This document shows, one piece after another, positions 34,954-44,905 of a stretch of DNA of 51,899 nucleotides (position 1 is the first letter of the stretch; each line of letters starts with the position of its first letter). The position numbers and the translations under genes were made by a program. The DNA is from Neelides folsomi (taxonomy: Eukaryota > Arthropoda > Collembola > Neelipleona > Neelidae): NCBI GenBank assembly GCA_034687125.1, contig JAQGBZ010000411.1, forward strand, positions 1 through 51,899, read 5' to 3'. The notes beneath the pieces were generated by a model, which saw only the letters and a program-made list of their open reading frames with translations, was not told where the DNA came from and made no database searches.

Positions 34954-35154
34954 TTTAAAAACGCTATAACGTGACTTAAATTGTGATTTTAATATTGAAC
35001 AAATTTAAGCATAGAAGTGCGATCCTTTTATATTAGATGTATTTATACTCCATGATCATTTTTTTTTATATAAATGTCGCTAAAACGCTTATAAGTTTTC
35101 ATTTCATTCAATTAGGAAATTTTTATTTAATTACATATATTTAGATAAATGATA

Positions 35155-35201
<47 letters not shown>

Positions 35202-36501
35202 TAATTATAATACATAATAAATAATATACTAGTAATTTATAATTGATCTTCATTTGCGTCTTATCATTTATCATCTTAAGAAATAATAAATAACTTTACA
35301 TTACGTATACATGTGTACATTGCATACACATTAATTTCCTCATTTTTTTAGTTAACCATGAACTTATGTTTACAGATATTATTTATACTGAATTTTTAAG
35401 ATAAAAGAGGCAAACATCAGCAAAAAAGACTAACATTAAGATTAATGTATTTAAATTAGGTCTTACACAGTATGAATCATTAGCCGGTCTCTTTAGGGTT
35501 TATAGTATAAGTTCGATTTGCTAAATGAGTCTGTATGGATTCTATCAAAGTCACGATAAAGAAGAATACGATTTTAAGTCCTCGGAGAAGTTCTCATAAC
35601 CATGTCAAATTTAATTCCTTAGAGGCACCCATGTTTAACAATATGGCAGCACATTTAAGCAACATTTTCAAAAAAGTAGCTCCAACACGCCATGATGGTT
35701 TTAAACGTCCCTAATACTACTATATTTTCTCTGAGCTAAATTGACTCAGTAAGCAAAATATTAAAAACGATAAAACAAAAACGCAAGAAAAATTCTGAAA
35801 TTTAAAAGCACGTTTTAATTTTTTGCTAATTGATCTTTGAAATTCTCCAAATTTATTGAATTCGTATCCATGGGGAAATGAAGAAAAATGCAAAATTTTT
35901 AAAGTTTATATCAATTTTCAAATCATACTAATTTAACAAATTTATATATTAAATATAGTTTTATTTCTAATATTTTATGCAGTTTAACTATTTTAATTTA
36001 ATATTTGTTACAAATATCAATATCATATCATTTTATGTTTTATTTGTTATTTTATCTATGATATTAGAGTTATTACTTATTACATATATTACGATATGTT
36101 ATAGTATAGTTTAAATGATTATACGTTACTAATATTATGTTATATTGTATTCAATTTAACTAATAGTAAGACACTTTTTCTGGATTGTTAGCCATAAAAT
36201 AAAGTATATTTTAATATGTTTATATTAGTTATTTAATTTTTTTAATGAAATTAATAAATACCTTAATTAATAATTAATAATAATTATTTTTATTTTCCTT
36301 GTGCGTCTTTTATAAGCTACATAGACTGCTTTGCATGTCATAAAATTGACTCAAAAGTAATTCATGATTGAGATAAAAATCTCAAAAATCTTGTAAAATA
36401 ATAATTAAGTGTAAAGTGTAATCATCTAATCATGTATTATAATGTATTATATAACAATAAGAAATGAAATCCAACCAAATTGAAATAATAAATAAATTTT
36501 C
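34954..36501. other. Intergenic, no gene seen
   Basis: AT-rich DNA with one TA microsatellite (35158-35197) and no supported gene. Confidence 0.5.
35158..35197. repeat. (TA)20 microsatellite
   Basis: Forty bases of uninterrupted alternating T and A, about 20 dinucleotide units. It is likely polymorphic in length. Confidence 0.95.
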
Positions 36502-36847
36502 TTATGGAGCAATGCATACGCACATAACGTTTTGGAAATTAGTCAAACAAACTCCTCTTGTCATTCCCATGGAAGTGCACGAACTCTGGCAAAGCCCAAT
36601 TACACAACGGCCCATGTTGAAGAAATAATATTTCCCGTATGCGTAAACTTCCCTTCGCATTGAACCTAAAAAAATATTCACATACATCAAAATCAATTAA
36701 CCAAACCTCAACGTTCGAATAAAAAATATTTGGAGAATTATTAAATAAAAAACACAGACCGTAATCAGAATCCCCTGAAACAGAATTGACTTCAAATACT
36801 GCCCAAAAGACAAATGCAGAAATCAGGAAAAACAAGGAAATTTTCAT
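36502..36847 (-). CDS. Defensin-like CS-alpha-beta peptide
   Basis: Two exons, 36760-36847 and 36502-36665 (252 nt, 83 residues). The signal peptide is MKISLFFLISAFVFWAVFEV, with a short propeptide-like stretch (NSVSGDSDYGSMRREVYAYG). The mature core has six cysteines at 50, 55, 59, 69, 78 and 80: C-x4-C-x3-C-x9-C-x8-C-x-C. CQSSC supplies the CxxxC helix half, GVC the G-x-C strand signature and CVC the C-x-C, which is the cysteine-stabilised alpha-beta consensus of invertebrate defensins. An antimicrobial role is the usual one for this fold in arthropods, but ion-channel ligands share it. The C-x4-C first loop is short, and the core between residues 60 and 77 is hydrophobic rather than strongly cationic, so potency and target cannot be inferred. 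Confidence 0.75.
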
Positions 36848-37289
36848 TTTGAATTAATAAATGAAATCCTGGTCCAATGAATTTTCTGGTCTGAAGTTCA
36901 TTTTGAAGATTTGATTCTTTTATAGTCCTTTAATTGTTAGCTAATTAACAAGACATTACACTCATTAATTTACATTAGAAAAGATAAAAACAATCGAAAC
37001 AATAATTTTATGTAACTGACGTCAATTAAATTTCCTGTGCTTTATTATTTTGAACTTTTCAATGTAAAATTTGATTTATGCGAGTAAAATAATAATTTGT
37101 AAGCAATATCCCAAATACGAATCATAATAAAGGATTTCATAATATTTAAATGACAAAAGTGAAAATTAAAATTTTAGGTATTCAAATATACTTATTGAAA
37201 CTATGTTTATCCATACAAATAAGCATAAAATACAAATACAATATAAACAATCAAGTCTGACAAACCCAAAAGAAAGTTAACTGGTATAC

Positions 37290-37402
37290 CAGTGATGTTC
37301 CAAAGTTGCCAGGCAATCTTGCCAAATTTTACATTAACTAACATAGGGAAAATTGCCGGGAAGATTGCCTAAAATGAAAATTCCCATTTTGGCCCATCAC
37401 TG
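37290..37402. mobile_element. 113-bp hAT-like MITE
   Basis: Begins CAGTGATGTTCCAAA and ends in the reverse complement of CAGTGATGGGCCAAA. Inward similarity includes GGCAATCTTGCC on the left against the complement of GGAAGATTGCC on the right. Flanks TGGTATAC and GGTATAAC look like an 8-bp target duplication with one small shift. CAGTGATG termini and an 8-bp duplication are typical of hAT elements. No coding capacity. Confidence 0.6.
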
Positions 37403-37985
37403 GGTATAACCGAAGATAATGGCCAAATGCGTAATACACTAACTGACTATGAAACGCTGGAACTGAAAGAGATTAATGAATTTAGTTTTGAACTTAAAAT
37501 TAATTATCAAGTCAATTATCATATTCGTCATGAATGATTCATGATAATATGTTTATGCATTTGCATTATACAGGATAGACGTTAAGTTTTATCATGTTTT
37601 TTCATTAAGTATAACTTTAAGATCGATAAATGTAACGAACTTTAAATGAGATTAGATAGTGAGTAATATGATTAACGATTAACTAATATGTACCACACTA
37701 TTAATTGAAAATGTCAATAAACGACAACCTATTTTGTGTGACAAAATGAGACTTTCTCATACAAAAATGAGACTGCCAATTAATAGAAAAATTAAATGAG
37801 ATTATAAGTGTTCCTATGGATAAGTATAGACGGGGCAAGTTATTATATTATTATTAATATTATTATCATTATTATTATTTTTATTATGTTGGTTTTATTC
37901 AATTCAAAGAGATAAATATTTTGACAAAAGATTGTAAAATAATGGTTAAGAAACTAAAATCATAGTCACATAATGCATATGTACC

Positions 37986-38181
37986 CAGGGGCGGATCCAG
38001 GATTTATACATAGAGGGATCAAAGCCGACAAAGCGGGGTCAGAGACTATACAAATTGCACCATGTTGAGGTTTAGTATAGTCAAATTAAAGAAATTTTTT
38101 CTCCTAAGAAATTTCTTCTTAAATTTAAAGGGGGGTCCATGGACCCCTCTGACCCCCCCCCCCCCTCTGGATCTGCCCCTG
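37986..38181. mobile_element. 196-bp hAT-like MITE
   Basis: The left end CAGGGGCGGATCCAG and the inverted right end CAGGGGCAGATCCAG match at 14 of 15 positions. Flanking octamers TATGTACC (37978-37985) and TATATACC (38182-38189) differ at one base, as expected for an aged 8-bp hAT duplication. The interior has a perfect 16-bp palindrome, GGGGTCCATGGACCCC, followed by a C-tract, and is otherwise non-coding. Confidence 0.8.
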
Positions 38182-38450
38182 TATATACCTATATAATATT
38201 TTTATTATTATTATTATATAAGTTGCTCACCATTTCACAAATTTTTTTGATAAAAAATATTTTTTGGATCCATAATTTTGCTTAGATATTAATATTTCCT
38301 TTCGAAATGATTGAGTGACAATGATGTACTTTAGCTTAGAATATATAATGAGAGATAACTGACAATGATCGAAGGATTATTTCATCTAAATTATAAACCT
38401 TCAAGTTCCCAATAAATTAAACTTGACATAAACTCAATTAAATATTGTAA

Positions 38451-38780
38451 GTGTCGGGTCTGGTGTATGTCGGGTGGACGTGTCGGGTCTAACCTAACCT
38501 AACCAAATCATGATAAATCACCTTTTAATGGTATTTCTACACGAATTGAGTGATTTTGAGCATATTTGGTTTTTGTGAAAAACTTGGAAATTTTTCGTTG
38601 GGTCCATCGTCTTTACCCTGACCGGACGTGTCGGGTGCAATTATCGGGTCTGGAGTATGTCGTGTCGTCGGGAGTAGAGTATGTTAGATATGTCTTTTAA
38701 TGTAAATGTCGGGTGTCGGGTCTGGTGTATGTCGGGTTGTCGGGAATTGGACTTGTCGGGTGTCGGGTCTGGTGTAGGCA
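38451..38780. repeat. GTCGGGT-rich interspersed repeat with (CCTAA)3
   Basis: TGTCGGGT recurs about ten times, including near-identical longer units TGTCGGGTCTGGTGTATGTC around 38452 and 38716, with a third, shorter match near 38761. Two blocks are separated by about 130 bp of unrelated AT-rich DNA. Within the first block CTAACCTAACCTAACC (38489-38504) is three units of the arthropod telomere motif TTAGG in reverse. Confidence 0.6.
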
Positions 38781-39451
38781 CCTGAGACTCGATTTCGTAA
38801 AATATTGTATATGATGTATGAATAAAAATAATTCAATTCAATTCAAAAATTAATCCATATCTTCATTCGTAATTATAATGAAAATACAATAAAATTGACG
38901 TTTTAGATAATTTTATTTCTTTTATAACTTTCTTTTCAATTCCCAATTTAATTTAACCTTTATATCTATAGCTTTATTTGCTATTCTATTTATATTTCTG
39001 AATAAAACTCAAATGTTAATAATTGATAAATAATGCGGTCATTTATAACTTCATTAACATTTTTTTTAAAATATTAAAATAATTGCCTAATTAATAGTTA
39101 ATTAATAATATGAGGGCATTTATATCTTAATTTGCAATTTTTTTTAATTCCTGAAAAAATATTTGTTAATAATTTATATAAATAAGGTTTTTATTTTTGA
39201 TAAATGCGGTAATTTTGTGGTTTTTAAAGGATAATCTTTCAAATTAATTCAATAAAACTAAATTTATGTTCATTTTTGCCATGTAGATCCAGTGTAAAAT
39301 TTGGATTACATGGGTATCGTGACTAGGTAAAAGGCAAACTTTAATTTCTGGTTTTCCTTCACACCAATTAAGTAGAATTTTTAATTTATTAACATTATTT
39401 AAGCAAATCATTGTCAAGTTTTCCATTTAGGTTTGATAGTAATATTCAAAC

Positions 39452-40036
39452 ATGAAAAACCTATTCAAAATTCTCTTGGTCTCTTTATTAATCATTGAGG
39501 GAATCAATTGTGGATATGTTTGGATTTCAAGCGGCTGCGGATTTACTATTTCAGTTGGAATCAGAAGAAACAACAACGGAAATTTAAATACATATCAATT
39601 GAGACATGGCGAAATAAAACAATTCTACTTTCCAAATGACGGCGTCGGATGGCGAGTTTGGGGTCGACAAAGTGGAGACAATGGGAATTTTGCAAGTTTG
39701 GCCGAAGTGAATTTTGAGCGAAGTGGACAACTTTGGTATGACATCAGTCAAGTGGATGGATACAATTTGCCAATTAAAATGGTTCCAGCGAGGAATTCGG
39801 GCGGTCGGTGCGAAAGCGTTTCTTGCAATTTTAACCTCAACAATTGTCCAAATAAAGTTTACGGCGGTGGAAAGCTCGTGGCTTGCAAAAATCTCAACAG
39901 AGATAATGGGAATACGGAATATGTGAAAATGATGAAAAGGGCTTGTCCGAATACTTATACTTGGTCAAAAGACGACCGTGCTGGAATGAGAGATTGCCGA
40001 CCTGGCAATCCAGGAATTGGAATTAGATTTTGTTAA
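39452..40036 (+). CDS. Thaumatin-like protein
   Basis: A single exon of 194 residues. The signal peptide is MKNLFKILLVSLLIIEGINC. The mature part begins GYVWISSGCGFTISVGIRR and includes the family core LWYDISQVDGYNLPIKMVP (thaumatin signature region), C-x4-C with SCNFNLNNCP, then VACKN and the C-terminal ACPNTYTWSKDD and IGIRFC. About eight cysteines are present in the mature chain, fewer than the 16 of classical or the 10 of small thaumatin-like proteins, so part of domain II is reduced. Thaumatin-like proteins of arthropods and plants are secreted and often beta-glucan binding or antifungal (family knowledge). The lack of introns contrasts with its neighbours and could reflect retroposition or acquisition. 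An AATAAA lies about 140 bp after the stop. Confidence 0.88.
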   Translation: MKNLFKILLVSLLIIEGINCGYVWISSGCGFTISVGIRRNNNGNLNTYQLRHGEIKQFYFPNDGVGWRVWGRQSGDNGNFASLAEVNFERSGQLWYDISQVDGYNLPIKMVPARNSGGRCESVSCNFNLNNCPNKVYGGGKLVACKNLNRDNGNTEYVKMMKRACPNTYTWSKDDRAGMRDCRPGNPGIGIRFC

Positions 40037-41786
40037 AAACATTATTGAAAAATAATTTCAATCGCTAGTCATTTTAATATTATTGTAATTTTAATAATCA
40101 CCTAAATTGATCACACTGACTCTGAAGTTTATTATGTTAAGATTAAATTGAAAGGGAAATAGATTAAATCATATTAAAATAAAAGCTTCATATCAAATGA
40201 TTTAATTTGGCTCGTTGAAAAATCAGGAAAATGGAAAATTAAATTATGTTCAATCACAGCACGCTTAAGAAATTTTAATTATAATTAATTTGTAATTAAT
40301 CTTATTAATAAATACACTCATTGCTCAACAATCCATATTTACATTTATTACTTCCATTTATAATTAACAAATAAATTTTTGCATTCTTTATCAATGATTT
40401 TTTGCATTGTAATTTTATATTAACCGATATTCTTTGTTAAATTGTAAAATTGTAATATACAGTTATTATTTTGGTTTGACATCAAATGGTTTTTATGCAT
40501 TTTCATTTCACTTTCATTCTTTTATGTAAATAATAAATTTAACATTAAAAGCATTTTGAATTATGATTATGTATCCCAATTTTGTAATAGTGTGAGTTTA
40601 TATTATACTTATTCATCATTTAGCTCATCTTTAATTTACTCATCATTTCTAATGAGATTATCGATGTATGTAAATCATCATTTTAACAAATAATAATCAA
40701 AATGACACAGAACTCGATCGCATTTACTCAAGTTAATTTTGCCACTGTGAACCATATTAACATGATTTAGTCACAAAAAATTTCCTTTTTAGGTATTGAA
40801 AAGGAAACCGAATTTAAATTTCTTAAGTAAAACTTGTTTTAATGAATTAAAAAGAATAAGATTTATTCCATTGGAGCATTGCCCTTTACACAAAAAACCT
40901 AAGTGGTTAAAGAGATTACATATGAGATTAAGATTAAGACAATGGTTAGAATTTAACCAAAGAGAGTATTATTACGTTCAACATGGTAGGACTAACCTAA
41001 CCTAACCAAAGTTTTTATTCGTTTCATTTATCTAAATCATAAATCAAAATTTCCAATTTTAAGCGTGACATAAATAATTAATATGTATATATTATATATG
41101 CCATATAAATAATAATAATATACTGAACTGAACTTTGATTTACAATTAGACAATTTTTTGCTACTTACCAATAACATTCAAATATATAAGTATGTACTTA
41201 CATACGTGTTTTTACATGTATGGTTATAAAAAGTTGTTGTTTGTGTTCTCAATGTTTCTTCGCTTGAGCAAATTTGCAATTTGAGGGTTTGAATGCCAAA
41301 TTGGATGGTCTGGACATTACAAGATGAAGATCTGCAACTTAAAACGAGTTTTTAAAACACTTTTTACCTGATTTTTAAAAAAACCACTTTAGTAGAAAAT
41401 TATTTAATCATACACTTTTGCTCTTATGCGATGGTTGATGAAATAATCCATTTGGATTTACACTTTTGTTACTTTTGTTTAACCACAGTAATTATACAAA
41501 CCATATTGTATTTATACATTCATACATAATACATATATTATTTTTGTCATTAAAAACTATATTTTTTAAAGTGAAATACCTTTGTGGTAGAATTATATTG
41601 TCCATTAAACAAACCGGCGGAGCACAAAAAGAACTTGTGGAAATCCTTGAACCTCAGCCCATATATAATTTATTCGCAAACATCTTCTCGTTTTTTTTGT
41701 AATAAATGGTAATTGCGGAAGGTTTTGGGTATAAAAGCGAGGAATTGGTGAACAGAATTGATCAATTCATTTAATAAGAGTCCAAA
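40037..41786. other. Intergenic, no gene seen
   Basis: About 1.7 kb of AT-rich DNA. It includes a second CTAACCTAACCTAACC telomere-like string at 40992-41007 and two low-quality frames (40796-41005 and 41466-41702, plus strand) that I do not regard as genes. Confidence 0.5.
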
Positions 41787-43510
41787 ATGTTCAAATTGTG
41801 CATCGTAGCTGCAATTGTTTTCCTGGGCCAAAAAGCCCAAGGAAAATTTTTGGAACCTATCAGTGACGATGAGAAAATTTTGATTCAAGATGTAAGCTCA
41901 AAATAATTTAAATTTAAACATTTAATTGATATTAGTTTTAAAAATTTAATCAAAGCTGCTTATAAAAATTATTTACAGTTAAATAAATTGATTAATTTAA
42001 ATTGAATAGTTACGAGAGAAAATGATGGAAAAACAATCCGGACAAAGTCAGGAAGATTTTGATCACATGCAAAGATGGCTTGATGAAAATCACGATCGAA
42101 TTTTGCTTAATTATGTCAGATGTAAGTTAACTAAAATCACAATTTTAATTTATGTTAAAATAACCAAACTAGATTCAATAAAAAAAGTCACAGAATATTT
42201 TATATATATCAATCAATTATTATATAAATTTGGAGATTTTAAATCAACTATTCATTTGTTTAAGATGGGGAACATGATATGGACAAAATTATAAAGAGCC
42301 TTAAAAAGGTAATTAAAGACTTAATTTGAATTTGAATTTTTAATTATAATTAAACACCATTATAACTTTATTAATATCACATTAAAAATTTAAATTTTAG
42401 TCAGTGGATTGGCGTCGTGAAAATGATATTGAGAACATTTTTGAGTGGAAATATCCTTCAGACTTTCCCAAGAGATTCCCCTTCAAATATACAGGAATCA
42501 ATGATCAGAACATGCCAGGTAAGAATTTAACATCAAATATCAACTGTGATTAAAATCTCATTTATAAATATCAATTTTTAGTTCTTCAGATGATCATGGG
42601 TGAATGGGATTTTCGTGAAGCTGCCGCGAAGGGACAACGAAATGATCTTCTTAAATGGTTGACTCTCATGTTGGAAATCGGGAAGAAAATGGCCCAAGAA
42701 CATGAAGATCCGGAGACAGGACTCCCACAAGGAAACTTTAATTTCATTGTTGATCTCGATGGATTCAAACTCAGCCAAGTTACTTCAATCAGAGGTAAGG
42801 AAAAACAATATTTATCAGATCATACCAAATTATGTGTCTTATTGTGTTTATGGAGAAGCAAAAAAATTCAAAAATTCATTTAGCTAAACAGAAATAACTA
42901 GGGAATCAGTCAAAAACACGAAATGAAATAATTTTTGATTTTATTTGAATAGTTCAAAAAATTAATTGATTATTTTCTCTATGTAACCAATGTAAATTTG
43001 AATCTTGCATAATACCAATAAGACACATAATTTGGTATAATCTGATATATTTTATTACATTTTTAATTAACTATATTAATTTTAATTACATTTAACCAAT
43101 AATTTACAATTATTATCTTTAGCCCTTTCAACGGCCGTTGCTTGCGCCTCAATTTTCGAATCCGTTTTCCCGCTTTATCCAGCAAACACGTTCATCATCA
43201 GAGGCAAAAACAATTTTTAATCTTACATTTGTCATTTTTCATGTTAATCATTAAGTTTTAATGTCTAATTAAGTTTATAATAGTTATTTAAGTTTTTAAT
43301 TTTAATTGTTTTTTAACTCCAGCTCCAAGTTATTTCACTATTATGTGGGAAGCTGTTAAGCGTGTATTGTCACCAACGTCGTTGAAGCGAATGACAGTGA
43401 CCGATGCCGATGTTAAGAATTGGAAGCCACCACTTTCACTTGTCATTCCACCAAGAGCTCTTTCAACAGAGCTCGGAGGAACTTCAAAAGTCCGCCCATT
43501 CAACAATTAA
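41787..43510 (+). CDS. CRAL-TRIO / SEC14-like protein with signal peptide
   Basis: Seven exons: 41787-41891, 42010-42121, 42265-42308, 42401-42518, 42582-42794, 43123-43203, 43323-43510 (861 nt, 286 residues). A signal peptide (MFKLCIVAAIVFLGQKAQG) precedes a short N-terminal helical region ending in SVDWRREND. The lipid-binding domain follows, with YTGINDQNMPVLQMIMGEWD, FNFIVDLDGFKL, FPLYPANTFIIRAPSYFTIM and VKRVLSP, the usual CRAL-TRIO landmarks. The domain binds a hydrophobic ligand such as a retinoid, tocopherol or phospholipid. Most family members are cytosolic, so the signal peptide is notable. The intron after 43203 has a GC donor (AGAG|GCAAAA); the GT alternative would hit a stop first, and GC-AG splicing gives IIR-APSYF, the expected family sequence. 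Convergent with the next gene. Confidence 0.9.
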
Positions 43511-43594
43511 AACATAAACATTTTCAGTATTTAATAAAATAAATAAAACATTTCATTTCGAATATTGATTTATTTAATGAGCATTTTAAATTCC

Positions 43595-44402
43595 TTATTC
43601 ATTGGAGTAATTAAACAAATTTGTATACAAATAATCTTCTTTGATTTCTTGAATCTCCCATTCGTCATTGTGCCCTTTTGGTTCATCGCATTGGTCCGAA
43701 ACTCTAATTAATTATTAAATCAAGATTAATTAACATAACACTTTACTTTAATTATAATAATTATGATTAAACTTATTTAATTCATACATTGTGGCGAAGG
43801 TCAAAGTGTTGCAGTGAATTCTTAGAGTTTCGTTCAAAGTGATGCTTTTAATTCTGAACAACCAGGGACGAATTTCAGTGAAAGAAACCAAATTCTTTTT
43901 TGGTAAATTGGAATAATTTGTTCTATGAGGGTCCTTTGAATTCTTTCCATCCACACCGACGGCTCTTTTGGTCATTGTGAGTTCATTGAGGGGATATGCA
44001 CGAGAAAGAATCCAAAACATTCCCTCTTTTATTATCAATTACAAAATAGTTAAAGTTAATTAAGAATAAGATTTTTTGAAATATATTGAATAAATTAAAT
44101 TAATAAATTGTTTACTCTTAAATTGAATAAAATCCCAAACTTGATCTTCAATCAAATCACTTTGATTCCCAACGACGATTTTCCCAACCCAAGATCCCTT
44201 CGAAGGGGAATAGCCAACTTTGGTTGCAGTGATGTACTAAAACAAACAATTTAATTAATTATAATTACAATTAAATTAAAGTTAATTAAGTTACTTTATC
44301 TGTGTATGGTTGTCTGATCCGATAAGTTCCTCCGTGTTGAATCTCCAATCCGTTGACGACAATTATCGCCGCACACAAAAAGAACGAAAGAATTAAATTC
44401 AT
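43595..44402 (-). CDS. Secreted protein, unknown
   Basis: Four exons: 44295-44402, 44116-44236, 43773-44025, 43595-43703 (591 nt, 196 residues), all GT-AG. It starts with a signal peptide (MNLILSFFLCAAIIVVNG). The mature chain includes LEIQHGGTYRIRQPYTDK, TATKVGYSP-like TATKVGYSPSKGSWVGKIVV, then KGMFWILSRAYPLNE, and ends in VSDQCDEPKGHNDEWEIQEI and LFNYSNE. It has two or three Asn-X-Ser/Thr sites (NQS, NET) and few cysteines. I recognise no family; the TYRIRQPYTDKYITATK opening suggests a beta-rich extracellular domain. Its start faces RIC8 (44906) across about 500 bp, and its end lies 84 bp from the CRAL-TRIO gene. Confidence 0.75.
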
Positions 44403-44905
44403 TTTTCCAAAATCACCTTTATTGAGGACAAACAATGACTTTATAAACTCTCTTTAGTTATTCTCAATCATAATGAAACATTAAATTGTCTATTGAATGT
44501 AAATAGCAAATTATATAAAAGTTGCAATTTCATATTACAATTACATTATTTATAAAAGTACAATGCACATTGAGTTAATTGCATATAAAGCAATTCTAAT
44601 CAATGAATACAAATGATTAATTAAGTAAAAATGGATTAGTTAATTAATATAAATATTTAAGTCTAATTAATATAATTACTGGCATAATTAAATCTCTAAT
44701 ACAATTAATCTAATAATCCAGTTTAATTAAAGACGCTCTTTCACCGTTCCTTTGTTCTCCCCAAATGAGAAAAATAAATTGGAGTCTAAAGCAAAGGCAA
44801 TGGGAAGTGGCGCGACTTGGAATCTTCATTTTGCAAAACTTGTAAAAGAAACTTGTAAAATTGACAATTGTTAATAAAATCCTTTCGTCGAATTTCGCTC
44901 TTAGA
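44403..44905. promoter_or_regulatory. Divergent promoter region of secreted gene and RIC8
   Basis: About 500 bp between two divergently read start codons. A TATAAAAG-type string at 44514-44521 lies upstream of the RIC8 side. No other element is recognisable, and the assignment as promoter is positional only. Confidence 0.35.

Larger units (their letters stand above)
36848..39451. other. Gene-free region with several repeats
   Basis: No gene seen. It contains two small hAT-type MITEs (37290-37402 and 37986-38181) and a GTCGGGT-rich repeat (38451-38780). The final stretch before the thaumatin-like gene is AT-rich. Confidence 0.55.

Noticed and set aside
37861..37890. TTATTA-type repeat as a functional element
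   Set aside because: Ordinary AT-rich low-complexity sequence.
40796..41005. Lys/Arg-rich 69-codon frame
   Set aside because: Starts in AT-rich DNA, runs into a telomere-like CCTAA string and has no motif.
41466..41702. Frame containing IKQTGGAQKELVEIL, faintly like a DNA-binding domain of transposon origin
   Set aside because: Only about 15 residues look protein-like; too little to call an element.
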